DNA of 64,000 nucleotides, taken from contig NZ_CP113264.1 of assembly GCF_026642255.1 (NCBI RefSeq), forward strand, positions 6,200,001 through 6,264,000, in the 5' to 3' direction. Below, piece after piece: positions 53,299 through 60,698 of the stretch. Within the stretch, counting starts at the first letter, position 1. Every line of letters starts with the position of its first letter. A model generated the notes under the pieces. It was given only the letters and a program-made list of their open reading frames with translations, ran no database searches and had not been told where the DNA came from. The position numbers and the translations under genes are program-made. This stretch comes from Streptomonospora nanhaiensis (GTDB lineage Bacteria; Actinomycetota; Actinomycetes; Streptosporangiales; Streptosporangiaceae).

Positions 53299-54111
53299 TC
53301 AGCGCTCGAAGATGTTGACGTCCGAGGCCATCAGCAGGAGTTCCTCGGGCGCCCGGCCCCCGGAGTAGAGGAGCTGGTGGCGGTTGGCGGGCATGACCGT
53401 CTCGGTGAACCTCAGAGGGGTCTCCCCGTCGTAGGCGACGCGTTCCTGGACGAGCAGGGGGATCCCCGGTCCCAGGCCGAAGGACTCGGCCTCGTCCTGG
53501 GAGGGCATCCGGGCGCCGACGATGTCCCAGTTCCAGTCCTCCCGGTAGCCGAGCTCCTGGAGCACCGCCGCCACCCCCTGCTCCAGCCGGTCGGGGGACA
53601 TGAGGGGGGTGTTGTTCGCGATGCTGAAGGGGAAGTGGGTCACCTGGGACTGCCACAGGCTGCCCTCGACGAACCGGTCGGAGGCCCGGATGACGACCAG
53701 CCCCCCGTGGGGGCCGTCCCCCGCGTCGCCGCGGCGGAGCCGCCTGGCCACCTTGGGCCGCATGGTGTCGAGGCTGACCTTGATCTTCTCGTCGATCTGG
53801 TCGTATCCGGCCTCGCGCAGGTGCGGCTGGTAGCCGGCGTCGAAGCGTTCGGAGTCGCTGCCGCCCGTGATGGGGGTGGCGAGGTGGACGATGGGCCGGT
53901 GGTCGGCGACGAAGGCCCCGCGGCCCGCCTGGATGGCGATGCGGCCCTCGTCCTGGAGGATGCGCATGCCCAGGCGTGCGGTGGCGCGGGAGACGTCGAG
54001 CTGCTCGGCGAGCTCCTCCTCCCCCGGCAGCCGTTCTCCCGGTTTGTAGTCGCCCCTGGTCAGCGCCTCCCGCAGGTGGTCCGCGACCTCGGTCTTCCTC
54101 GACGTGCTCAT
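53299..54111 (-). CDS. GntR-family (HutC/UTRA) regulator B
   Basis: 270 residues. Winged HTH about 5-70: EVADHLREALTRGDYKPGERLPGEEELAEQLDVSRATARLGMRILQDEGRIAIQAGRGAFV. UTRA ligand domain about 85-250: VVIRASDRFVEGSLWQSQVTHFPFSIAN, AVLQELGYREDWNWDIVGARMPSQDEAESFGLGPGIPLLVQERVAYDGETPLRFTETVMPA. It is paralogous to regulator A, 8 nt upstream, and surely co-transcribed. The inducer is unknown, probably a sugar phosphate, amino sugar or related small molecule. Confidence 0.92.
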   Translation of the reverse strand: MSTSRKTEVADHLREALTRGDYKPGERLPGEEELAEQLDVSRATARLGMRILQDEGRIAIQAGRGAFVADHRPIVHLATPITGGSDSERFDAGYQPHLREAGYDQIDEKIKVSLDTMRPKVARRLRRGDAGDGPHGGLVVIRASDRFVEGSLWQSQVTHFPFSIANNTPLMSPDRLEQGVAAVLQELGYREDWNWDIVGARMPSQDEAESFGLGPGIPLLVQERVAYDGETPLRFTETVMPANRHQLLYSGGRAPEELLLMASDVNIFER

Positions 54112-54119
54112 GCGTGTGC

Positions 54120-54851
54120 TCAGTCCCGGCGGTAGGCGTTCATGTTGCCGTGTTCGTACTGGTAGCGGATGCTGTGCCCCGCGTAGACCGTCTCCACCAC
54201 GCGGATCGGCCTCTCCTCCGAGAGGTCGGTCCTGTGGACCTCCAGCACCGGTACCCCGGGCGGGAGTTCGAGCTGCCCGGCCTCGTGGGGGCTGGGCATG
54301 CGGGTCGTGAGCTCGTCCACGAAGCCGACCTGGCGGTGGCCGTGGTCGGCGAGCACGGCGAGGGCGCTCTCCACGTCCTCGGGCAGCATGAGCGGGGTGC
54401 CGTTGACGAGGTCCATGGGGTAGTGGGCGGAACTGACGGAGCCCGAGATCTCACCGGAGAACCGGTACATCCGGCGGACGACCGTCATGTCGCCCTCGGG
54501 CACGCGCAGGCGGCTCGCGATGTCGGGGGTGGCGCTGAGGAGCTGGAGCTCCTCCAGCATCTGGCCCGTCATGCCGGATTCGTTGAGTCCGGCGGAGCCG
54601 TCCCTGGTGCGGTTGGCGTAGAAGGTCTCGGGGACGACGTCCTGGACGAAGTGCCCCCTGCCGGGCCGGCTGACGATCAGGCCCTGGTTGCGCAGCATGC
54701 CCAGGGCCAGCCTGATCGTGTTGCGGGAGGCGTCGAAGCGCTCCTCGAGCTGCTTCTCCGAGGGCAGCTGCCCGCCGAGCGGCAGGCTTCTCTCCTGGAT
54801 CTCGCGCCTCAGAGTCCGCGCGATCTGTCGATATCTGCTTTCTGCCCGCAT
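54120..54851 (-). CDS. GntR-family (HutC/UTRA) regulator A
   Basis: 243 residues from the ATG at 54851 (GAGGG 7 nt upstream). Winged HTH about 5-70: YRQIARTLRREIQERSLPLGGQLPSEKQLEERFDASRNTIRLALGMLRNQGLIVSRPGRGHFV. UTRA about 90-240: VVRRMYRFSGEISGSVSSAHYPMDLVNG, GFVDELTTRMPSPHEAGQLELPPGVPVLEVHRTDLSEERPIRVVETVYAG. First gene of a two-regulator operon; candidate operators overlap its own promoter, suggesting autoregulation. A 79-residue membrane protein gene is divergent. Confidence 0.93.
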   Translation of the reverse strand: MRAESRYRQIARTLRREIQERSLPLGGQLPSEKQLEERFDASRNTIRLALGMLRNQGLIVSRPGRGHFVQDVVPETFYANRTRDGSAGLNESGMTGQMLEELQLLSATPDIASRLRVPEGDMTVVRRMYRFSGEISGSVSSAHYPMDLVNGTPLMLPEDVESALAVLADHGHRQVGFVDELTTRMPSPHEAGQLELPPGVPVLEVHRTDLSEERPIRVVETVYAGHSIRYQYEHGNMNAYRRD

Positions 54852-54869
54852 AAGTCAGCCCTCGCTGGG

Positions 54870-54899
54870 GTACTAGACCAACAACCTAGCTTGTACCAA
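54870..54899 (-). promoter_or_regulatory. Promoter of the GntR operon
   Basis: On the minus strand TTGGTA (54894-54899) and TAGTAC (54870-54875) are spaced by 18 nt, a good -35/-10 pair about 20 nt upstream of the ATG at 54851. Confidence 0.55.
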
Positions 54900-54920
54900 C
54901 AAGGTGATCGGTACACCAAC
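54870..54920. repeat. Three ACCAAC repeats overlapping the GntR promoter
   Basis: ACCAACA at 54877-54883 and 54895-54901 and ACCAAC at 54915-54920, each preceded by GTAC within five bases. They cover both promoter boxes, so a protein bound here would block transcription; GntR/HutC operators often contain such GT/AC arms. Confidence 0.5.
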
Positions 54921-55155
54921 CGAACAGGTCCATCCGGTTCTGCTGAACCTATCGTAGGTGAAGGCCACCCCCAGTACACGGTGTCGCCGCCGATGAGACA
55001 CCCGAAAGAGCAGCGCACGGCGGACCGCAACCCGCCGGGCCGCACACCCGAGCACCACCGACAACGGATACAGCACTCGTGAGACACCACCCCGCGCCCC
55101 CTCACCCCGTACGGGGGCGTACGAAGCACTAGAGACTTCCCCTGAGGAGACCAGC

Positions 55156-55395
55156 ATGATCCCGATCGCCGTCACACTCGTCGGAGTCGTCCTTCTGGGC
55201 CTGGCCGTGGGCTTCCTGCTCGCCGTCTCCATCGGCATCCGCCGCCGGGACAGCCGGGGCGCCTACCGCTCCCTGCGGGGCGACGACCCCATCGCCCTCT
55301 CCCGTACCGGCCGCCTCGTCGTCGGGCTCCGCTTCACCAACGAGAAGCCCGCCGGGACCGCCCCTCCCCAGGACCGCGCCTCCACCCCGGTCTGA
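55156..55395 (+). CDS. Small membrane protein, 79 residues
   Basis: ATG with GAGGAG 6 nt upstream, so translation is well supported. One N-terminal membrane helix (about 4-27, IAVTLVGVVLLGLAVGFLLAVSIG) precedes a basic soluble tail RRRDSRGAYRSLRGDDPIALSRTGRLVVGLRFTNEKP. No family recognised. It is divergent from the GntR operon and could be its target. Confidence 0.65.
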   Translation: MIPIAVTLVGVVLLGLAVGFLLAVSIGIRRRDSRGAYRSLRGDDPIALSRTGRLVVGLRFTNEKPAGTAPPQDRASTPV

Positions 55396-55597
55396 ACCGG
55401 GAGGCCGGGACCGGCCGCACGGTGCACCCGCCGCACGGCGCGGGAGCACACCGGTCGACAGCCCCTCGGGGCGCCGCGGCGGCGGGCCCGCAGGAGAGCC
55501 CGCCGCAGAGAAGCCACGGCACCGGGGACGCGGCCCCGGAGAGGCGCCGTGACGGGCCCGGCGGCGACGCCGGAGGGCCAGCACGGCAGAAGGCGGT

Positions 55598-56743
55598 CTA
55601 GTCCCCCAGGGCCTGGAGCAGGTCCGCCACCAGGTCGGCGCCGGACTCGATGCCCACGGAGATCCGCACCAGGTCGGCCGGGACCTCCAGCGGGGAGCCG
55701 GCGGTGGACGCGTGCGTCATCCGCCCGGGGTGCTCGATCAGGGACTCCACCCCGCCCAGGGACTCGCCCAGCGTGAAGACCTCGGTCCGCTCGCACAGCT
55801 CCAGCGCGGCCTTCTCCCCGTCGCGCAGGGCGAAGGAGACCATCCCGCCGAAGGCCCGCATCTGCCGCTCGGCCACCTTGTGCCCGGGGTGGGCGTCCAG
55901 CCCGGGGTAGTAGACCCTGCGGACCGCCGGGTGGCCCTCCAGCACCGCCACGACCTGCTCCGCGTTGGCGCTGTGCCTGTCCATCCGCACACCCAGGGTC
56001 TTGACCCCGCGCAGGGTCAGCCAGGAGTCGAAGGGCCCCGGCACGGCGCCCATGGTGTTCTGGTGGAAGGCCAGCCGCTCGCCCAGCTCTGCGTCGGAGA
56101 CGACCAGGGCGCCCCCGACCACGTCGGAGTGCCCGCCCAGGTACTTGGTGGTGGAGTGCACGACCACGTCCGCGCCCAGGGTCAGCGGCTGCTGGAGGTA
56201 GGGCGAGGCGAAGGTGTTGTCGACGACGTGCAGCGCGCCCGCGTCGTGGGCGATCTGCGCGACCGCCTCGATGTCGGTGATGTTCAGCAGGGGGTTGGTG
56301 GGCGTCTCGGTCCAGACGACCCTGGTCTCGGGCCGGACGGCCGCGCGCACCGCCTCGGGGTCGGACTGGTCGACCGCGTCCCACCGCACGCCCCAGCGCT
56401 CGACCACCTTGGAGACGAGGCGGAACGTGCCGCCGTAGGCGTCGCCCGGGATGACGATGTGGTCGCCCGGCGACAGGACCGTGCGCAGCAGGGTGTCCTC
56501 CGCCGCCATCCCGGAGGCGAACGCGAGGCCGCGCGTACCGGCCTCCAGCGCCGCCAGGCACTCCTCCAGCGCGGCGCGCGTGGGGTTGCCGGTGCGGGAG
56601 TACTCGTACCCCTGGCGCAGCCCGCCCACGCCGTCCTGGGCGTAGGTGCTGGTCTGGTAGATCGGCACCACCACGGCGCCGGTCCCGGCGTCCGGTTCCT
56701 GCCCCGCGTGGATGGCCAGTGTTTCAAACCCGTCGAACTTCAT
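55598..56743 (-). CDS. metB: Cystathionine gamma-synthase / gamma-lyase
   Basis: 381 residues. A PLP-dependent Cys/Met metabolism enzyme: LAIHAGQEPDAGTGAVVVPIYQTSTYAQ, YEYSRTGNPTRAALEECLAALE, ETPTNPLLNITDI and STTKYLGGHSDVVGG with the PLP lysine near residue 200. Next to cbs it suggests reverse transsulfuration, so it may act as cystathionine gamma-lyase as well as synthase. A leaderless start follows TATTGT 6 nt upstream. Confidence 0.95.
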   Translation of the reverse strand: MKFDGFETLAIHAGQEPDAGTGAVVVPIYQTSTYAQDGVGGLRQGYEYSRTGNPTRAALEECLAALEAGTRGLAFASGMAAEDTLLRTVLSPGDHIVIPGDAYGGTFRLVSKVVERWGVRWDAVDQSDPEAVRAAVRPETRVVWTETPTNPLLNITDIEAVAQIAHDAGALHVVDNTFASPYLQQPLTLGADVVVHSTTKYLGGHSDVVGGALVVSDAELGERLAFHQNTMGAVPGPFDSWLTLRGVKTLGVRMDRHSANAEQVVAVLEGHPAVRRVYYPGLDAHPGHKVAERQMRAFGGMVSFALRDGEKAALELCERTEVFTLGESLGGVESLIEHPGRMTHASTAGSPLEVPADLVRISVGIESGADLVADLLQALGD

Positions 56744-56749
56744 GGGGCC

Positions 56750-56755
56750 ACAATA
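56750..56755 (-). promoter_or_regulatory. -10 box TATTGT, leaderless start of metB
   Basis: Minus-strand TATTGT, exactly 6 nt from the ATG at 56743. Confidence 0.55.
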
Positions 56756-56843
56756 GTGCCCGCGGCCTCCCCGGAACCCGTGTTCAGCTGGGCCGGAGCG
56801 CTCCGGACGGGGCCCTTCGCCGGGGCGTTCCGCCCGGCCGGGG

Positions 56844-57584
56844 TCAGACCGGCGGGAAGCGGGTGGCGGACCCCGGCGCCGGCGGCTCCACCGGGATCTC
56901 CGGGGGCAGGCCGGTGACGGGGGTGGGCACCCGGGTGGGGGTCCCGGTCTCGCGCAGCGGGGGCTCCCACCCGAGTTCGGCGTCGTAGGTGCGCACGACC
57001 TTGCCGGGGACGCCGGCGATGACGGCGTGGTCGGGGTAGGCGCCGGGTCGGACCACCGTGCCCGCCGCCACGACGGAGTTGCGGCCCAGGTGGACCCCGG
57101 GGAGGATGACCGCGTTCGCGCCGATCCAGGTGCCGTCGCCGATGCTGACGGGGTCGTCCACGGGCCACTGGAGGCCGACGGGGATCTCGGTGTTGGCGTA
57201 GGCGTGGTTCTGGTCGGTGATGTAGACGTAGGGGCCCGTGTACACGTGGTCGCCGATGTCCACGGACTTGTGGGCGACGATGTGGGAGCCGCGGCCGATG
57301 GCGCAGCCCGACCCGATCCGCACGACGGAGCCCTCGCCCAGGTCGTAGTCCGGGCCCATCCCCGCGGCGAGGGTCATGTCGCCGCCCAGGACGGTGTGCA
57401 CGCCGATCTCGATCCAGGGCTCGCCGTAGAGGGTGGCCGTGGGGAAGGCGATCGCGGAGCCCGTCCCGAAGCGCGCGAACTTCCGGGCGGCCGCGGAGCC
57501 GGCGCGGATTTCGGCTCTGCTCCGGGCGTAGGACCAGACGGAGCGGATGATCCAGGACAACAGCCGAGACACGCGTGCTCCCAT
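56844..57584 (-). CDS. Hexapeptide-repeat (LbH) acyltransferase
   Basis: 246 residues. Left-handed beta-helix repeats occur between about 55 and 190 (VRIGSGCAIGRGSHIVAHKSVDIGDHVYTGPYVYI, VSIGDGTWIGANAVILPGVHLGRNSVVAAGTVVRPGAYPDHAVIAGVPGKVVR), typical of O-acetyltransferases; the closest architectural group is the maltose/galactoside-type. His in TDQNHAY is a possible catalytic base. Extended N- and C-termini are not conserved. The TTAC-N6-GTAA palindrome lies just before the start codon, so expression is probably regulated. The substrate is unknown. Confidence 0.85.
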   Translation of the reverse strand: MGARVSRLLSWIIRSVWSYARSRAEIRAGSAAARKFARFGTGSAIAFPTATLYGEPWIEIGVHTVLGGDMTLAAGMGPDYDLGEGSVVRIGSGCAIGRGSHIVAHKSVDIGDHVYTGPYVYITDQNHAYANTEIPVGLQWPVDDPVSIGDGTWIGANAVILPGVHLGRNSVVAAGTVVRPGAYPDHAVIAGVPGKVVRTYDAELGWEPPLRETGTPTRVPTPVTGLPPEIPVEPPAPGSATRFPPV

Positions 57585-57587
57585 TTA

Positions 57588-57601
57588 TTACCTGCCAGTA
57601 A
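57588..57601. promoter_or_regulatory. Palindrome TTACTGGCAGGTAA near the acyltransferase start
   Basis: Read on the minus strand: TTAC-TGGCAG-GTAA, with outer TA pairs extending the arms to 6 bp. It sits only 4 nt upstream of the ATG and 12 of 14 positions match the site at 60595. Candidate TetR-family operator. Confidence 0.5.
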
Positions 57602-57659
57602 TACTGCCGCGAACATTAGCAGTGTCCGAGTATGCGTCGATATGCCCGGGACTCACGCA

Positions 57660-57705
57660 CCGGGGCCCCCGGACGCGTCGCGGAAGACGCGTCCGGGGGC
57701 CCCGG
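57660..57705. terminator. Terminator after cbs, 20-bp stem
   Basis: Perfect 20-bp stem starting CCGGGGCCCC..., with a six-base loop GCGGAA, between the cbs stop and the acyltransferase gene. It is the longest perfect stem in the window. Confidence 0.9.
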
Positions 57706-57759
57706 AGGCCCTGCGGTCGTTCGGCCGCCCGCCGGAGCGGGCGCGGCGGGCGCCGCCCG

Positions 57760-59127
57760 CTAGCCGGCCAGGTGGGCGAGCAGGTCCTGGCGGGTGAGAA
57801 TGCCCACCGGCTTGCCGTCGCGCAGCACCACCAGGGCGCCGGAGCCGCGCAGCAGGCGCACGCAGTCGCTGACGGGCGTACCGGTGCCGACCGTGGCGAG
57901 CGGCTTGCCCATGTGCGTCTCGACCGCGTCGTCCAGCTGCGCCCGGCCGTCGAACAGCGCGTCCAGGAGGTCGCGCTCGGCGATGGAGCCGACCACCTCG
58001 GCGGCCATGACCGGGGGCTCCTCCTTCATGACGGGGAGCTGGGAGACGCCGTACTCCCGCATGATCGCGACCGCGGTGCCCACCGTCTCGTCCGGGTGGC
58101 TGTGCACGAAGTCGGGCAGCTCTCCGCCCTTCTCCCCGAGCACGTTGCCGGCCGTGGCCTCCTCCGTCTCGGCGGTCAGGAAGCCGTAGTCGGACATCCA
58201 CTCGTCGTTGAAGATCTTGCCGAGGTACCCGCGCCCGCCGTCGGGGAGCAGCACGACGATGACGTCGTCGGGGCCCGCGTCCTTGGCCACGCGCAGCGCG
58301 GCCTCGACGGCCAGCCCGCAGGAGCCGCCCACCAGGAGGGCCTCCTCACGGGCGAGGCGGCGGGTCATCAGGAAGGAGTCCTTGTCGCTGACGGCCACGA
58401 TCTCGTCGCACACGGAGGTGTCGTAGGTGCCGGGCCAGATGTCCTCGCCCACGCCCTCGACCAGGTACGGGCGGCCCGTGCCCCCGGAGTACACCGAGCC
58501 CTCGGGGTCGGCGCCGACGATCTTCACGGAGCCCCCGGAGACCTCCTTGAGGTACTTGCCGGTGCCGCTGATGGTCCCGCCGGTGCCGATGCCCGCGACG
58601 AAGTGGGTGATCCGGCCCTCGGTCTGGTCCCAGATCTCGGGGCCGGTCGCGTGGTAGTGCGACTCGGGGTTGTTCCGGTTCTCGTACTGGTTGGGCTTCC
58701 AGGCGCCGGGGATCTCGGCGGCCAGCCGGTCCGAGACCGAGTAGTAGGACTCGGGGTGCTCGGGGGCGACCGTGGTGGGGCACACCACGACCTCGGCCCC
58801 GTAGGCGCGGAGCACGGACAGCTTGTCCGGCCCGACCTTGTCCGGGCACACGAAGACGCAGCGGTAGCCCTTCTCCTGCGCGACGATCGCCAGGCCGATG
58901 CCGGTGTTGCCGGAGGTGGGCTCGACGATGGTCCCGCCGGGCCGGAGGTCCCCGCTCTTCTCCGCCGCCTCGACCATGCGGAGCGCGATGCGGTCCTTGA
59001 CCGAGCCCCCCGGGTTGAAGTACTCGACCTTGGCCAGGATCGTCGGCGCGAGCCCCTCCGTGACCTTCCGCAACCGGACGAGAGGGGTGTCCCCCACCAG
59101 GTCGATCAGTGAGTCGTGTACCCGCAC
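57760..59127 (-). CDS. cbs: Cystathionine beta-synthase
   Basis: 455 residues from the GTG at 59127 (GAGGGAG 5 nt upstream). The PLP fold has lysine 44 in GGSVKDR and the phosphate cradle EPTSGNTGIG, then GIGTGGTISGTGKYLKE and DGGRGYLGKIFNDEWM. Two C-terminal CBS domains (about 335-455) include VGTAVAIMREYGVSQLPVM and PVSDCVRLLRGSGALVVLRDGKPVGILTRQDLL, which usually bind an adenosyl ligand. Together with metB it runs reverse transsulfuration from homocysteine to cysteine. No heme-binding N-terminus. Confidence 0.96.
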   Translation of the reverse strand: MRVHDSLIDLVGDTPLVRLRKVTEGLAPTILAKVEYFNPGGSVKDRIALRMVEAAEKSGDLRPGGTIVEPTSGNTGIGLAIVAQEKGYRCVFVCPDKVGPDKLSVLRAYGAEVVVCPTTVAPEHPESYYSVSDRLAAEIPGAWKPNQYENRNNPESHYHATGPEIWDQTEGRITHFVAGIGTGGTISGTGKYLKEVSGGSVKIVGADPEGSVYSGGTGRPYLVEGVGEDIWPGTYDTSVCDEIVAVSDKDSFLMTRRLAREEALLVGGSCGLAVEAALRVAKDAGPDDVIVVLLPDGGRGYLGKIFNDEWMSDYGFLTAETEEATAGNVLGEKGGELPDFVHSHPDETVGTAVAIMREYGVSQLPVMKEEPPVMAAEVVGSIAERDLLDALFDGRAQLDDAVETHMGKPLATVGTGTPVSDCVRLLRGSGALVVLRDGKPVGILTRQDLLAHLAG

Positions 59128-59502
59128 TTGTGCTCCCTCGGCATCGTGGCGACCGGGTCTTCGGCCCGCCTGGTCCTCGCCCCGGCGGCGAGTCCGGGGC
59201 CGTGGGCCGGTCCGGCCCGTCTCACCCCGACTCTAACGTTTCCCACCAGGGGGTTCGGCGGGCGGAATACGGCGCGGACCCGGTGCCCGCGCACGTCCGG
59301 GGGCGGCCCTCCGCCGAGGCCGCGGAGGGGCTGCCGGTGCGCACGGTGCGCGGACGGGGTCGCCCGGACGCCCGTTCCCCCTCACCCCGGGGTTCGGACG
59401 GTGTGCCGCCCGGGTACGTGACCCGGGGGTTCCCCGCCGGTAACCTCGCAGGTAACCGGCTCGCCCCAGGGCAGGCGGGTCCGAGGACTCGGAGGTCGTC
59501 CT
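59128..59502. other. Divergent intergenic region cbs / SGNH hydrolase
   Basis: 375 bases. A minus-strand -10 box TAGAGT (59230-59235) may serve cbs. On the right, GGTAACC occurs twice, 12 bases apart (59439-59457). No supported ORF. Confidence 0.45.
59439..59457. repeat. Direct repeat GGTAACC x2 upstream of SGNH hydrolase gene
   Basis: GGTAACC-TCGCA-GGTAACC, period 12, about 46 nt before the GTG at 59503; possible operator. Confidence 0.4.
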
Positions 59503-60555
59503 GTGCTGCGAGCCGCACGCGCACGGCGGATCGCCGCTGCCACCGCGTTCGGTGGCGGCGGGCTCACACTCGTGGGGGGCGGCACGGTCGCCCTCCTCTA
59601 CCTCCAGGCGAGGCTGGCCCGCCGCGCGGTCGGCACGACGCGGTGGGACCGGCCGGTCGTCAACGGCGTCTACGGCGGGGGCGGGGGCACGCCGCTCCGG
59701 ATGCTGATGATGGGCGACTCCACCGCCGCCGGGTTCGCGGTCGCCAGGGCCGACCAGACCCCCGGCGTCCTGCTCGCCTCCGGGATCGCGGCGGCGTCGG
59801 AGCGCCCGGTCCGCCTGCGCTGCACGGCCTCCCCCGGCGCCACCTCCGCGAACCTGTCCGCCCAGGTCGAACGCGCACGGGCCCTGGAACCGGGTTCGCG
59901 CTACGACGTAGCGGTGGTCTTCATCGGCGCCAACGACGTCATCCGCCGCATCCGGCCCAACGACGCCGTCGCCCGGCTGCGCGAGACCGTGCAGGCCCTG
60001 GTCGGCCGAGGGACCGCCGTGGTCGTGGCGACCTGCCCGGACCTGGGCACGGTCCGCCCCATCGGCTGGCCGCTGCGCTCGATCGCCCGACGCGCCTCGC
60101 GACAGCTCGCCGCGGCGCAGACGATCGCCGTGACCGAGGTCGGCGGCCGCACCGTGTCCCTGAGCGACATCCTCTCCGACGACTTCCGGACGGACCCTTC
60201 ATCGATGTTCGGGCCCGACCGATTTCATCCGTCAGCTCGCGGGTACGCGCAGGCCGCATGCGCCGTCCTCCCCTCCGCCTGCGCCGCCCTCGGGCTGCTC
60301 CCGGAACTGGAGGAGGCCCGTCGCACACGCGGCATCCTGCCGGTGGACCGGGCGGCCGTGGTCGCCGCCGAGACCCCGGGCACGGAGGTCTCGCGCGCGG
60401 CGTCCCACGTCGACGGACAGGCGCCGGGGACGCGCGGGCGCTGGGCCGCGCTCATCCGGAGCCCCTTCCGGCTGCGGGCGAACGGCGACCGCGAGGAGCG
60501 CCCCGCGGAGTTGGGGGCGGGGGACGCCGGACGGCCTTCGGGCGAGCCCTCCTGA
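59503..60555 (+). CDS. SGNH/GDSL hydrolase, secreted or membrane-anchored
   Basis: 350 residues from the GTG at 59503 (GGAGG 7 nt upstream). An N-terminal basic stretch and a hydrophobic segment (about 10-30) anchor or export the protein. SGNH blocks: MLMMGDSTAAG (catalytic Ser), block III VVFIGANDVIRR, and the block V Asp-His pair in DRFHPSARGYAQ. The last 70 residues are disordered. It is a lipid- or glycan-esterase; its mycobacterial counterpart would be Rv1075c (memory), next to cbs and fadA as here. Confidence 0.9.
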   Translation: MLRAARARRIAAATAFGGGGLTLVGGGTVALLYLQARLARRAVGTTRWDRPVVNGVYGGGGGTPLRMLMMGDSTAAGFAVARADQTPGVLLASGIAAASERPVRLRCTASPGATSANLSAQVERARALEPGSRYDVAVVFIGANDVIRRIRPNDAVARLRETVQALVGRGTAVVVATCPDLGTVRPIGWPLRSIARRASRQLAAAQTIAVTEVGGRTVSLSDILSDDFRTDPSSMFGPDRFHPSARGYAQAACAVLPSACAALGLLPELEEARRTRGILPVDRAAVVAAETPGTEVSRAASHVDGQAPGTRGRWAALIRSPFRLRANGDREERPAELGAGDAGRPSGEPS

Positions 60556-60594
60556 ACGCCGACCCCGGGTGGCGGGCGGAGGCCCCGGACGGGT

Positions 60595-60608
60595 TTACTG
60601 GTCGGTAA
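60595..60608. promoter_or_regulatory. Palindrome TTACTGGTCGGTAA upstream of thiolase gene
   Basis: TTAC-TGGTCG-GTAA, about 90 nt before the ATG at 60699; 12 of 14 positions match the minus-strand site at 57588. Candidate operator for a fatty-acid or branched-acid responsive TetR regulator. Confidence 0.5.
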
Positions 60609-60698
60609 CAAGACATGCTGTGACCTGTCCCGGCGCGCCGACCGCCGAGTCCGGACCCACAGCCCGCACGCAGCACCTCAACGATAGGGACGAAGCCC

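Larger units (their letters stand above)
54852..55155. other. Divergent intergenic region GntR operon / small membrane protein
   Basis: 304 bases. Left third: the GntR promoter and repeats. Right third: CGTACGGGGGCGTACG, near 55110, two CGTACG palindromes that may belong to the small-gene promoter. Nothing else recognised. Confidence 0.4.
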
